From Ricordea florida (taxonomy: Eukaryota > Cnidaria > Anthozoa > Corallimorpharia > Ricordeidae): a stretch of DNA of 64,000 bases. A program made the translations under genes and the position numbers. The stretch covers positions 19,273,004-19,337,003 of the forward strand of contig OX453283.1 in assembly GCA_949710005.1 (NCBI GenBank). Direction: 5' to 3'. Shown piece after piece: positions 53,197 through 64,000 of this stretch (its first letter is position 1; each line of letters opens with the position of its first letter). The notes under the pieces were generated by a model. That model saw only the letters and a list, made by a program, of their open reading frames with translations, was not told the origin of the DNA and ran no database searches.

Positions 53197-53621
53197 TTCT
53201 GCATGGTATGGTAAAGCATACCCAACTGTCCAAACAGTTAGATCAACTGCTTATGGGAAGAATAAGGAGATCAGGTTGAAGTACATAGTGCAAGTCTCCT
53301 TTAGTTGGTTTATACCAGCTGAATTTGTTTCCATTTTGCGAAAGAGCATCCCAGAGTCTCAGAGATATTGAGCTGCCTTTCCAAGAGCAAGGCGCTTAAC
53401 CTTCTGTGGTCCAGACTCGTCATCCATGGTGAGAACATCAATGAGTCGAAATGAATACCTGGTCAATGACACAGCTTGTTCACCTATTAATCTTGTGCTT
53501 ATGTTGTTGCTCCTTTTATCCTTGTCATTGTAGTGTTGCCTAATCTGCCTGGCTAGAAATGCTAACTGACAACTTTTTCTATATGTATTACCTGTGACAC
53601 TACAGCTTGTTGCAGCTCTAC

Positions 53622-54262
53622 CTATCGCTTCCTGAAATATATCATCATGCTCTTTAACGACCTCTGTCTGCCTCTATCTCCTGCAGCCTGGGGGCAACTT
53701 GATGAGGTAGATGGAGCTGTTCTCTCCAGATGAGCTTCCTGGGCTTGCAAAGGTGAACTCAGAACCTCCAAAAATTCCTCAATCAGGCCTCTTTTCAAAG
53801 CTTCCTGGTAAATTGTATTTACTAGATGCTGCGAAGCATTAATCTCATTGTGCACTGGTACTGCTCTCTGATGATCTGCAAATTCACCAATCCTTGGATA
53901 TACCCTCTGCCTAATTCCATTATCTGCTGTAAAGAATAACTCTTTCTCATACTTCTTGGCTTCATTAAGAGACTCAATGAGTGATTTTCTGTACTTCTTG
54001 AGCTTTTCAAGAGCTTCTTTCCTCTTCTCCATTGTTAGTGGTTCCAGGTGTCTGAAATGGAATGACCCATAGATTCCCCCATAGTCCACAAAGAACCCTT
54101 GTGAGCATAAGGGAAGGGTAAGAGGCAGCTTGATTTAACTAACTGATTTAACAGATCAGCACTTGGTTGAAACTCTACAGTACACTGCTGATCACAGATG
54201 TTCAGCCTGTTACCCTCTAGCATTAACTTCTCCTCTGTGTGTTGTTTCCGGAGGTCTTCCAC
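53622..54262 (-). pseudogene. Fragment of an uncharacterised coral repeat-gene family
   Basis: Two frames (54035-54262 and 53622-54089) read in order: VEFQPSADLLNQLV, then EKRKEALEKLKKYRK and ADNGIRQRVYPRIGEFADHQRAVPVHNEINA. I recognise the NGIRQ...FADHQR block as a repeated coral family but know no function. Confidence 0.4.
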
Positions 54263-54743
54263 ATCTTGTTTTTTTTTTTCATTTGATGCTTAGACAATGT
54301 ATAAAATACTGATACAATAAGATCCCATGCACTTTGTTCCCCACCATGAATAAATTCCTGAATATTTCTAGTTGCCTGTCTCAGCCTGTATCATGTACTT
54401 GAATTGAGGGTATTGATAATTCCAAATGTAGTTGTGTTGTTCTGTCTACGCGTCCTACAGTGCTGCTTTTGTTCTAAAAGCAGCTTAACTTTTTCATAGT
54501 CTTTTGTGATACTGTCAAACCTCCTCTCTAACTTCTTTAGCTCTACCTCGATTGCCTCTTAAAATATGTAGAAAGTTAAAATATATATATATATGCATCA
54601 AAACGAGAAAAAACACATAGACTGCAATTGCATCCCGACAAGCCTGTTTCATGAATAACTCACTCTTCAGGGGATTTAATGTTAAGAATACTCATAACCA
54701 TCGTATATATACTACATACAGAATCTACATTATAAAGGTGGCG

Positions 54744-55078
54744 GTAAATTACAATTTAAATGATTAGTTAGCTATTACGAGTCAATGCTTTGTTCCTGTG
54801 GCGGCATGAAGATACAAGTTCATTATGATTGTTAAGCGTTGACAATTCAGTTCGGCAAATGATTAGGAATTTTCTTTAAGGCAGAGGTTGCATCTTTTGC
54901 TTGCGCTGTTGTAAATTACGATTTGAAGGATTAGTTAGCTGTTACACAGCAACGCTTTGTTCCTGTGGTGGCATGAAGATACAAGTTCATTACATTTGTT
55001 AAGCGTTGATGATTCAGGTTGGCAGATAATTAGGAAATTGTCTTTAAGGCAGAGGTTGCATCGTTTGCTTGCACTGTT
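54744..55078. repeat. 167-bp tandem duplication
   Basis: 54744-54910 and 54911-55078 match over their whole length, with shared blocks TTTGTTCCTGTGG, GGCATGAAGATACAAGTTCA and AAGGCAGAGGTTGCATC. It lies next to the Penelope-like fragment and may be its 3' region. Confidence 0.85.
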
Positions 55079-55080
55079 GT

Positions 55081-55450
55081 AGGGTGAGCTTGATGAAAGA
55101 ATGTGCCATGAAATAAAGTGGCTTATGTTGCTGTCTTCCTGTGGTTCCAGATATGTTTGCTAAGTTCAGTAGAGTTTCTGAGGTGTGTATGTCGGATTGA
55201 GGCGGTGTGGTTTCTGTATCCTGTCTTGAAGTCGTTTTCAGTTGGTAGATGACAGACGATTGGAGGCAGTTTCCATTGATGTGTTCTTCTGTCGGCAGTT
55301 ACATGTTTTGTTGCTTTTTGTGTGGTCTGCGGGGACATTGGTGTGTCCGGATGAATTCAGGATGCATTTGTAGTGGTTGTCGATGATCTGTTTGGTGTTG
55401 TTCATGCAGCTGTAACTGATCTTGATGGTATTGCAGTTGAAGATTTTTCT
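55081..55450 (-). mobile_element. Penelope-like element, GIY-YIG endonuclease remnant
   Basis: Minus-strand reading gives a Cys-rich linker, then TENDFKTGYRNHTASIRHTHL and NSTELSKHIWNH, matching the C-terminal GIY-YIG part of Penelope-like elements (the first catalytic part is damaged). It ends before the tandem duplication at 54744-55078. Confidence 0.55.
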
Positions 55451-55527
55451 AAGCTCGTGGTCTCTTGGGAAGTGATTGTCTACTAGGGTAAGGAATCTGT
55501 GTCCGATATTGGTGCTAACCGTTGTCT

Positions 55528-55551
55528 GTTTGTTTGTTTGTTTGTTTGTTT
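55528..55551 (+). repeat. (GTTT)6 microsatellite
   Basis: Six perfect GTTT units. Confidence 0.9.
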
Positions 55552-56676
55552 GGTAGGTTTATTAGGTTCATAGTGTGGAGTGTAACGGTATCCACTTTCG
55601 TTGAGTGCTATTTCGTATGGAGGGGTGGCTTGGTCAAAAGATGTTTTGTCGGAAGAAAGGGATGACAGTTGTCTGTTGATGCCGGCGGTATGTTCTTTGT
55701 GGTGGTTGGTGGATGGTTGCTCTCGTAGTGCAGTAGGCTATTGTTTGAAAAACAATGGATGTTATTCTTTTCCAAATCCAAGATGGCCGCCACAAATTTT
55801 AGCCAACCAGGAGCCAAATTAAATATTCATGATGGTGGCACCTACCAGCCTTGATGGAGAACTGGGATTGGTCTCAGGGATTTCATGGCAATGAGGACAG
55901 AACAAATTGATAACAGGATACATTAAATGTGTATTCAAATCGAGCAAACTCCCATGTGTTTCAACGCACTTTATTAGTTTATTACAAAAACCGTCTAGAA
56001 AAGTGGTAAAACCTGAGGAAAAGTTACAAATAAACTTATAACTATTAAATCTTACAACAAATATCAAAATTGAAACAACAAAGCACTTACAACATGGTTT
56101 TTTACGCGTTTTTAACAATGCTCTTCTCGAGTGTGGCGATGGCCAGGTTTTTTATTTTTCCCACCACCAATGCATTCTGGCCCGACATAGGTATCCCAAA
56201 AAACCATTAAATTTTGTGATCGCGATATAATAAAAACTACAATTCCGATACAATATGGTGAAAACTCACATGGAGCTCCTTCCACCATGACTGTTAGAAG
56301 TGAGAGAGAGAAATGGATCTGAGACGTGGTATATAAGGCAGGATGCAAAGCAGGCCGGGATGATGGCATCATCGGGAACCAATCGGAGATAAGGATGACA
56401 GCCTACATCAGACTGTTTACCTCGCTTTCATGCTTGGATTTTTAATGAGGTGCATCCAACTGTGAGCCATTTGACTTCATCTGGCAAGGGTGTCATGTGT
56501 CATGCAAAATTTATTTTAAAAACAAAGATTATATTTTCCAAAAATTCTGGTGTTACAAACTTGTTCGTGTTCTGAGTGACAAGTGCCCATATACTATTTA
56601 CAAACGAGGTGTGTGCATGCTGACGAAGGGAAGGGAGTGTGTCTTGTTAGATGAATGTTATTTTCTCAGTATAAAA
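55552..56676. other. No recognisable gene
   Basis: Short frames only. A palindrome TTGTTTGAAAAACAA is at 55740-55754. Confidence 0.4.
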
Positions 56677-57003
56677 TTATATTCCATTGAATATTATTTT
56701 TGGTAGTCTTCTAATGTATCGAGAAACTGTTCTTTTGAATTTGGTTGATGTGTGGCGTAGGGCATCATATGTATCAACAATTGTTCCATTATGTCCTGTC
56801 ATGGATAGGTTTACTATGATATCAAGGATCTCCTCTGGCAGTGATTCCAGTTTAACTTCCTCCACAACTTTTCCTTGTTGTTCTTCATGCTGTTCTTCTT
56901 GCTGTTGTACTTGATTTTCTTGTTGTTGTTGTTGCTGTGATTCTTGTTGTTCACCATGTTTTTCAGTATTTGTAATGTCTTGCTCATCGTTGTAAAGTAC
57001 CAT
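56677..57003 (-). CDS. Gln-rich protein with F-box-like end
   Basis: A 108-codon frame from ATG 57003: an acidic start, a Gln/Glu-rich tract (about 20-45), then LESLPEEILDIIVNLSMT and DALRHTSTKFKRTVSRY, resembling an F-box with its following helix. It may be one exon of a larger gene or of a transposon. The Gln tract comes from a CAA/CAG run at 56870-56950. Confidence 0.4.
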   Translation of the reverse strand: MVLYNDEQDITNTEKHGEQQESQQQQQQENQVQQQEEQHEEQQGKVVEEVKLESLPEEILDIIVNLSMTGHNGTIVDTYDALRHTSTKFKRTVSRYIRRLPKIIFNGI

Positions 57004-57029
57004 GTCATCTTCAATACCATTTTCAGAAT

Positions 57030-57540
57030 TTCCTAATCGTGATCCTAATCTTAGTCTGAAGTGTCAGATCTTTGGAGCTCCAGACGTTCTTTAACTGCAG
57101 AAAAACTGCTCTTGCTTTGCCAATTCTGGTTTTAACGTCAGCCTCTGTGCCCCCCGGATGTCAACTACACTGCCCAGATAGGTAAAGGAATTCACCTCTT
57201 CCAACAAATCGTCATCTAGCCGAACTGGTACAGTAAAGATAAATAAGATTAGGATCTTTAACAGCAACGTCAAACCTGTACTATTATATGGCTCAAAGAC
57301 CTGGAGAACAACAGTGGCAACTACTAAGAAGGTGCAGACTTTTATCAAGTCATGTCTACGAAGAATCTTACGGATACCTTGGCAAGTCACCATTAATAAT
57401 GAAGACCTTTGGCAAAGAACCAACCAGAGGCCTGCAGATGCTGAGATATAAGGGAACTTAAGCAACAGACCTTTCCATGCGATGGCAACGTCAGTAACCA
57501 AAAAAGCCTGGGGAGACAACGCCGTTCCCGCCAAAATTGG
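57030..57540. mobile_element. LINE fragment with 5' inversion (twin-priming type)
   Basis: 57030-57240 on the minus strand reads DDDLLEEVNSFTYLGSVVD, the middle of an RTE-like reverse transcriptase. 57245-57540 on the plus strand continues the same protein (NSNVKPVLLYGSKTWRT, SCLRRILRIPWQ). The two pieces are head to head. Confidence 0.7.
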
Positions 57541-57638
57541 TTAAATTAAGCAAGTGCGCGGGGATCAGACGCAGGATAATTACTCAATACTGCGAAGCTT
57601 TTTTTTCTTAAATATTCTCAGTCCTCAAATTGGAAATA

Positions 57639-58898
57639 ATGACATCATTTAAACAGCTGAGAGAGCTTCTACTTGTAGCATATGACAGTAATGTAATTGG
57701 TGAGGAAGACTTCATGATTCTTTACCAACACTATCATTCGAAGAATCCAGAGTTTCCTTATAATTCGTATACAAGGTTTAGGCTGGATGACATGCAAGAT
57801 GAGTGTTTGACCGAATTTCGAGTGGAAAAACGTGATGTCTCTGGGCTGGTAGAAGCATTACAAGTACCTGAGACTATAAGGTGCCAGCAGCGTACTGTGT
57901 GGGACGGAACAGAAGGTTTATGTATGTTGTTGTGACACTTGGCTTACCCATGTTGCTATTCAGATATGATTCACCAATTTGGCAGACCAGTTCCAGAAAT
58001 CTGCATGATCACAAATACTGTTATGGATTTTACTTTTGAACATCATGCCCACCGACTTACTCAGTGGGATCCCAACATCCTTAATCCACAAGCCCTTCAG
58101 TTGTATGCAGACGCAGTATTTGCACAAGGTGCTCCTCTTCAAAACTGTTTTGGTTTTGTCGACGGAACTGTCAGACCAATAGCCCGACCAGGAGAGAACC
58201 AGCGATTGGTCTTTAATGGCCACAAAAGAGTTCATTCTCTTAAATTTCAGTCGCTTGCCCCACCAAATGGTATTGCGAATATGTATGGCCCAATAGGTGA
58301 GGAATGAAAGAAAACTCTTTTTGATGATCGCAATTTATCGATGCACTTTATAAGTTCTATTCTCTTATTCATATATTTATTATATGCGTCGACTTTTTTT
58401 AATTGGTTATTATTTAATCAGTCATTGAATTAGTTGCTATAATTATTATTTTTCAATCTTGTTTCTTTTCTTTCTTTGGTTTGTTAGAGGGCAAGCGACA
58501 TGATGCTAGCATGTTGATTGAGTCTAACCTACTACATGACTTGGAAAGGAATGCCTTCTCTCCAATTGGAGAAACCATGTGTGTATATGGCGACCCCGCT
58601 TATCCTCTGCGTTTGCATTTGCAGTGCCCGTTTCGACAAGGAATTTTAACACCAGACATGGTAGCTTTCAATGAAGGAATGAGCTCAGTTAGAACTTCAG
58701 TAGAATGGCTGTTTGGTGACATTATTACTTTAAATTTTTAGATTTCAAAAGAAACCTAAAAATTGGCGTGACTTGTGTTGGTAAACTCTACCTGGTTTCT
58801 GCTTTACCGCAAAATGCTATCACATGCCTGTATGGGAACAAAACCTCAGAATTTTTTGGTTTGCAGCCACCATCACTTCAGTATTATCTCAGGTGACC
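57639..58898 (+). pseudogene. Harbinger transposase gene with one intron, disabled
   Basis: Exon 1 (from ATG 57639 to 58296) and exon 2 (from 58488) join in phase across a 191-bp GT-AG intron. The DDE triad is visible: Asp in GFVDGTVRPIARP, Asp in YGDPAYPLR and Glu in SVRTSVEWLFGD. An in-frame TGA (57933-57935) and a frameshift near 58735 disable it; the C-terminal part still reads in another frame to about 58898. The helix-turn-helix N-terminal part is present. Confidence 0.85.
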
Positions 58899-59314
58899 TG
58901 GATATAAACAGTGATGTCAGGGATGTCTAGCCGGCACTGAAGTACTAGTACCATTAGCTAAAAATTAAACAAACAAAAAACAGCATTATGTATAGTGTTT
59001 GGAATTGTTTACCTCTTTAATAAAGGGTCAAATAGCATTTGTCGCGACAAAATGCCTTTTCGATTTGAGACAACATGTCCCTCAAAGGTACATATAATAA
59101 ATAGCATGGCTTAGTAAACAAATGAACACACGAGCTGAGTACTGCATTCCGAACGTCAACCACCTAAGAAATAGAGAAGAACATCCATGAACGGTACAAC
59201 TCATGAAACAACAGGTATCTCCAGTTCAATTTTCTACACGGGACTAAATTTGTGAATAAGAGCCAACAAAGCCTGGTTGGTCTGCAGCTGGGCCGCTTGC
59301 ATTTGCTCGCTTTG

Positions 59315-59542
59315 CTATTGTATTAACTCCAGCACTCCTTGATGTTGTCTTGCATTCGCCTCTATTTCTTTCCTCTTGAACTCCATCTCTTCTTGCCGTT
59401 GAATCTGATCTGACTGTGCTTTTTCCTTCAAGAACTCTACGAGCTCTCCACCACTTTTTTGTGACCTTTTACCACCATCTAGTAAGCCTGATTCCGGCAT
59501 TAAATCACTTCCTTTTCTCTTTGGATCTTTCATCCTTTCCAT
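59315..59542 (-). CDS. Charged coiled-coil fragment, possible Harbinger partner protein
   Basis: 75 codons rich in Lys, Glu and Gln (EEMEFKRKEIEANARQHQGVL). Harbinger elements carry a second, Myb/trihelix-type gene with a similar charged C-terminal helix, and this lies beside a Harbinger transposase in opposite orientation. No DNA-binding part was found, so the call is tentative. Confidence 0.3.
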   Translation of the reverse strand: MERMKDPKRKGSDLMPESGLLDGGKRSQKSGGELVEFLKEKAQSDQIQRQEEMEFKRKEIEANARQHQGVLELIQ

Positions 59543-59628
59543 TGCTTTTTTCCTGATTGATTCAGCCGCTTCTTTCTCCTTTACTTTGTTTTCTTCTTTT
59601 TCCAGAAAGCTTTAATCCTGTTGACACA

Positions 59629-61010
59629 ACTCCTGGCCTCATCCGTTTTCTTCTGGGAAGATCACTGAACGGAGCTTTTCTTTTGTCTCTTACTTTTTGT
59701 AAAAAAAACACATCTACACATTTGCGTTTTCAAAGCACGCAGTTATACGTCGAGGACTTATACGTGACATAATTACATGTCAACTAATTTCGGGCCCGCA
59801 GTCAAGGCTTAATTTCCACCTGTTTCCTGGATGCATAATTGCGTGGTTTGTATTTTGAACTCATTTGAAACAAAACGCTGATGTGGCAAGATTGGCTTGA
59901 AGGCTGAATAACTTTGGCACGGACACATGGAAACGCAAAAGCACATAAACATTCCCACCAGATAGTACAATTTCACAAATCCAAGTAGATATATACAGTT
60001 GAACTTCTGTCATGCATACAAAGGGACAGAGGGAAATGTCCTTATTCAGGCGCGCTCTTGAGTGCCTCATTAATTCCTATATATACATTCTGGATTTCTG
60101 GAACGAAATGGACTTCATAGAAATCACATGACAGACAGATCTTACGGTCTCATTACATTTGTGGTTAAAAGTTATTACATTTAATTTTTATTTCATTTAT
60201 GGTTGGTATACACACTCTGAAAAGGGATATCAAGATCGCCCTTTTGAAAACCGTCTCGGGAGTGTCAGTCGTCGGCCCGTGATGATTTCTCCTGCACGCG
60301 TCGAGCCTCGCTGCATAGTCTTGGACGCTTTGCAGCGGTTTACCCCCCTTCTTCTTTCGCTGCACTTCCCCCGAGGGTGGATCCCCAGGGTTACATGTAA
60401 AGCATACATGAGCATTTCCTCCCTTGGCAGGTCCAAGTATCTGTATGTTTTGACGTAAAGCTCCAGTATTGCCAAGAGAAGAAGCAGCCTGCGAATAGTG
60501 TGGGGGATCTTGATGCAGACGGGACGAGTACGCGCGTTGCAGTGCCAGCAAGTCCCCGCCGGGGCTCAGAAACGTCCATCTATTGGGTTGTATACTGCCG
60601 TGGAGCATACTTCGTGCTTGTCTCTTTGCATTACCACATATAATGTGGTGCTTGTCCGGGTTTCAAAAGCAATAATCCCTAAACCGTGAGGGAGACCCGT
60701 ATTGTGCTGTTGAAGTTCCTGCATTATGGCATCCAAAAACAACAATGAAAAAAAATAAAACTACAGTACAAAAGAAATGTACTTCGCAGCTAGCTGTGAA
60801 GCGAGGAAAAGAATACATCCTAGGCTTCCAACATAAATAGAATTGGAAAAAACAGCACGGGGGAGGGGAGGGGAGGGGGGGAGGGAGGGTGAACTTAGTA
60901 CAAAAACAGCAGTTCAAATCATTTTGTTAATAATTAACCATGACTTGCATATTATGGTATCCAATCTGAAAACCAATCATTTACTATGCCTCGGAAGCCA
61001 TAATGATTTA
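59629..61010. repeat. 1.38-kb duplicated segment, copy 1
   Basis: Nearly identical to 61846-63231, from ACTCCTGGCCTCATCCG to AGCCATAATGATTTA. Differences are scattered substitutions and small indels, some of 3 bp. A minus-strand frame at 60165-60608 stays open in both copies (147 and 150 codons) but matches no known protein. Confidence 0.9.
60859..60893 (+). repeat. G-run tract, quadruplex candidate
   Basis: Several runs of four or more G separated by single A occur here, and again in copy 2 at about 63084-63112. Confidence 0.7.
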
Positions 61011-61530
61011 ACTTCTGAAGAAGAATGTGATGATCAACAGTGTCAAAAGCTTTATTTAGATCAACAAAAACACCACATGAAAATAAGCGCTTGTCCATGT
61101 TTGTTTGGATGGCGTTCACGATGTCAAGAATTGCATGTTGAGTTGAGTGCGCTTTCCAGAAGCCACACTGAAAAGGAGAAAGCAGATTGTTTTGCTCAAT
61201 GAAAGATTCCATTCTACTGTACATCAATCTTTCAAATATTCTGTTAAAGTTGGACAGGAGAGAAATAGGTCTATAGTTATTTGTGTCAGATTTGTCGTCT
61301 GATTTAAAAATAGGTATGACCTTTGCCATTTTTAATTTGTTTGGATAGACAGCAGTTGAGATAGAAAGATTTCAGATCTCAGCTAGGATGTTGCTTATAA
61401 TATTGGATGCGCATTTGAGTAGAAATGTTGGACAAGAATACAAACCATGAGATTTATGATTAGGAATCTGAGAGATTTCCAGTGCCACTTCAGTTGGTGT
61501 AACTAAGTTAAAAGCAAAAGAATTGATGGG
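60952..61530 (-). mobile_element. Non-LTR reverse transcriptase fragment
   Basis: The minus-strand frame reads VIPIFKSDDKSDTNNYRPIS, SPFQCGFWKAHSTQHAIL and VDLNKAFDTVDHHILLQKL: fingers and first palm motif of a CR1/Jockey-type reverse transcriptase. It stops shortly after SDWIP, at the border of the duplicated segment, so the YADD part is missing. Confidence 0.85.
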
Positions 61531-61845
61531 AGCGTAAGAACTGGTTTTATGTTTGCCCCAGCACTGGAGACTGTTGTGGAAAATCGGGATGAAAACGATG
61601 AGGTTACGATGGAAGAAAGCAGTGATTTTATTTCATCAGCAGAGTTAATTGAAATCGTCTTGTGGCGAGATATATGTGGACCTGCAGGACACGCAACTTG
61701 TCCTCTGAAATGAGACATTTCTCTGTCTTTCTGGCATGTTACAACAGCCTCAAAACTTGAGCAGCGTCAAATGATAATCTTTAGAATTTTTACTTCTGGG
61801 GAGATCACTGTCTGTTGGAAGAGGTCTAATTCTTCCCTTAGGCTC

Positions 61846-63231
61846 ACTCCTGGCCTCATCCGTTTTCTTCTGGTAAGATCACTGAACGGAGCTTTTCTTT
61901 TGTCTCTTACTTTTTGTAAAAAAACACATCTACACATTTGCGTTTTCAAAGCACGCAGTTATACGTCGAGGACTTATACGTGACATAATTACATGTCAAT
62001 TAATTTTGGGCCCGCAGTCAAGGCTTAACTTCCACCTGTTTCCTGGATGCATAATTGCGTGGTTTGTATTTTGAACTCATTTGAAACAAAACGCTGATGT
62101 GGCAAGATTGGCTTGAAGGCTGAATAACTTTGGCACAGACACGTGGAAACGCAAAAGCACATAAACATTCCCACCAGATAGTACAATTTCACAAATCCAA
62201 GTAGATATATACAGTTGAACTTCTGTCATGCATACAAAGGGACAGAGGGAAATGTCCTTATTCAGGCGCGCTCTTGAGTGCCTCATTAATTCCTATATAT
62301 ACATTCTGGATTTCTGGAACGAAATGGACTTCATAGAAATCACATGACAGACAGATCTTACGGTCGCAATACATTTGTGGTTAAAAGTTATTACATTTAC
62401 AGTTAATTTTTATTTCATTTATGGTTGGTATACACACTCTGAAAAGAGATATCAAGATCGCCCTTTTGAAAACCATCTCGTAGAGAGTGTCAGTCGTCGG
62501 CCCGTGATGATTTCTCCTGCACGCGTCGAGCCTCGCTGCATAGTCTTGGACGCTTTGCAGCGGTTTATCCCCCTTCTTCTTTCGCTGCACTTCCCCCAAG
62601 GGTGGATCCCCAGGGTTACATGTAAAGCATACATGAGCATTTCCTCCCTTGGCAGGTCCAAGTATCTGTATGTTTTGATGTAAAGCTCCAGTATTGCCAA
62701 GAGAAGAAGCAGCCTGCGAATAATGTGGGGGATCTTGATGCAGACGGGACGAGTACGCGCATTGCAGTGCCAGCAAGTGCCCGCCGGGGCTCAAAAACGT
62801 CCATCTATTGGGTTGTATACTGCCGTGGAGCATACTTCGTGCTTGTATCTTTGCATTACCACATATAATGTGGTGCTTGTCCAGGTTTCAAAAGCAATAA
62901 TCCCTAAACCGTGAGGGAGACCCGTATTGTGTTGTTGAAGTTCCTGCATTATGGCATCCAAAAACAATGAAAAAAAAAAATAAAACTACAGCACAAAAGA
63001 AATGTACTTCGCAGCTAGCTGTGGAGCGAGGAACAGAATACATCCTAGGCTTCCAACGTAAATAGAATTGGAAAAAACAGCACGGGGGAGGGGAGGGGAG
63101 GGGGGGAGGGTGAACTTAGTACAAAAACAGCAGTTCAAATCATTTTGTTAATAATTAACCATGACTTGCATATTATGGTATCCAATCTGAAAACCAATCA
63201 TCTACTATGCCTCGGAAGCCATAATGATTTA
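61846..63231. repeat. 1.38-kb duplicated segment, copy 2
   Basis: Second copy of 59629-61010. It keeps only the last 20-odd codons of the reverse transcriptase found in full next to copy 1, so the junction predates the duplication. Confidence 0.9.
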
Positions 63232-63448
63232 TTGCCTTGTTAAAGGTAACTCAAAATTTTAGCAGTGAAAAAAACAATACTACACTAGATTTTTATGGTT
63301 CATTAACACAATAGTATGCATGACGGAAAGACAGTGTCCATTGTTGGTAAAAGGTATTTCGAAGTTTTGGCAGTGAGCAAACAATCGTATCACTACACAA
63401 CATTTTTATGGTTCATTCAGACAGCAGTTAACATTCTTGAAAAGGTGT

Positions 63449-64000
63449 TCATTGTTGTTTTTCAATGTTCAACACTATTTTTGTCTTTTTGTTATAGGTT
63501 GTGCAAACTTTTGGTAGTGACAAAAACACATCTAGCTGATCTTGAGTAACTGACTCAAGCTTAGCGTCTGGCCCAAGAATTTGCTTCAATGTATCATCAA
63601 AGAATGTTAGGTTAATTGTTCCTTTGTCATGCTGAAACGAACCCTGGAGATACCAGTGCTCTTTGGAAGAGGCTGGTCTTTGTTTTATGCCACAGCTTGG
63701 ACATTCTATGATTTTTGTTTCGAGTGAGGAGATCTTTTTATTACAGTTACAGCAAGAGATGTATTGGCTGCTGTTGTTTATTCCCAAGACTGAAGCTTAA
63801 ATGGAAGTTGTTGTTGATGCTAGTGGCAGCATGTTAGTAAGGCAGAGTGGTTCATCAAAAGGAACTGCTTCAACAATCACACAGCCAGTTTTTGCTGTGT
63901 TAAAGTGAATGTTGTCATTGTAAGTGTCTTTCCTGACTCTAAAGTTAGTGACATGAAAGGTGTTGCCTTCCGTCGCTTGCGAGGTGGAGTCTCCCCATAA
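63449..64000 (-). pseudogene. RPA-like OB-fold/zinc-ribbon protein fragment, cut by the window edge
   Basis: The minus-strand frame 63449-63787 reads ISCCNCNKKIS, IIECPSCGIKQRP (a four-Cys ribbon), then INLTFFDDTLKQIL, the pattern of the zinc-ribbon OB domain of large replication protein A subunits. The same frame extends upstream across one TAA (63797-63799) into FHVTNFRVRKD and CVIVEAVPF, an OB-fold-like part reaching the window edge. RPA-like genes travel with Helitrons in several animals and plants. Confidence 0.5.

Noticed and set aside
54744..55078. CRISPR-like direct repeat
   Set aside because: Two adjacent 167-bp copies without spacers; a simple tandem duplication in a eukaryotic context.

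Overview
The window looks like a gene-poor, transposon-rich piece of an animal nuclear genome, most likely an anthozoan cnidarian (coral or anemone type). The evidence is spliced gene fragments with GT-AG introns, a short TTAGGG array, and dense remains of many animal transposon groups: CR1-like non-LTR elements, Gypsy and BEL/Pao, Penelope-like, Crypton-derived, Mutator-like, piggyBac, Harbinger, Helitron, and THAP foldback or MITE elements. The lineage is inferred from the look of these families; no species-level marker was seen.

The centrepiece is a complete Maverick/Polinton (adintovirus-like endogenous DNA virus) at 6690-23055. It has 117-bp terminal inverted repeats that match base for base, and a 5-bp target duplication GCCGC (6685-6689 and 23056-23060). 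About 17 intronless genes with intact reading frames lie inside. Recognised products are a protein-primed DNA polymerase B with an embedded endonuclease VII-like zinc module, a DDE integrase, a probable double-jelly-roll major capsid protein and an A32/FtsK-type packaging ATPase. There are also several small membrane and coiled-coil proteins of the kind seen in cnidarian Polintons. Perfect repeats and open frames suggest a very recent, possibly functional insertion.

The most unusual part of the element is a set of transcription features that resembles giant viruses. The minus-strand gene at 20565-21026 encodes an RPB7-like RNA polymerase subunit. A recurring TCTAAA motif (best form AATCTAAAGATY) lies before several genes; TCTA is the late-promoter core of the giant virus CroV and the virophage mavirus. 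Perfect or near-perfect hairpins sit exactly between three of the four convergent gene pairs, two of them with identical arms, recalling the hairpin 3'-end rule of mimivirus. A possible giant-virus-type ssDNA-binding protein and a Cys/His-repeat protein with a SAP-like N-terminus complete the picture. Together these suggest an element that brings part of its own transcription apparatus or borrows that of another large DNA virus.

Left flank (1-6684): little coding sequence, a 69-bp tandem repeat, two copies of an 8-bp-TSD MITE family, a truncated LINE with a 15-bp TSD and a nested inverted-repeat element. Right flank (23061-64000): on the minus strand a LINE 3' end, decayed Gypsy pol and BEL/Pao gag-protease, then LINE fragments and a two-exon Crypton-type recombinase gene. 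A MITE split by a THAP-exon foldback follows, then Mutator-like, unknown multicopy-family and F-box/LRR gene fragments, a Helitron helicase, piggyBac and Penelope remains, a twin-primed LINE, a Harbinger transposase, a 1.38-kb duplicated segment and, at the right edge, an RPA-like fragment. Nearly all flank genes carry stops or frameshifts, in sharp contrast to the Polinton.
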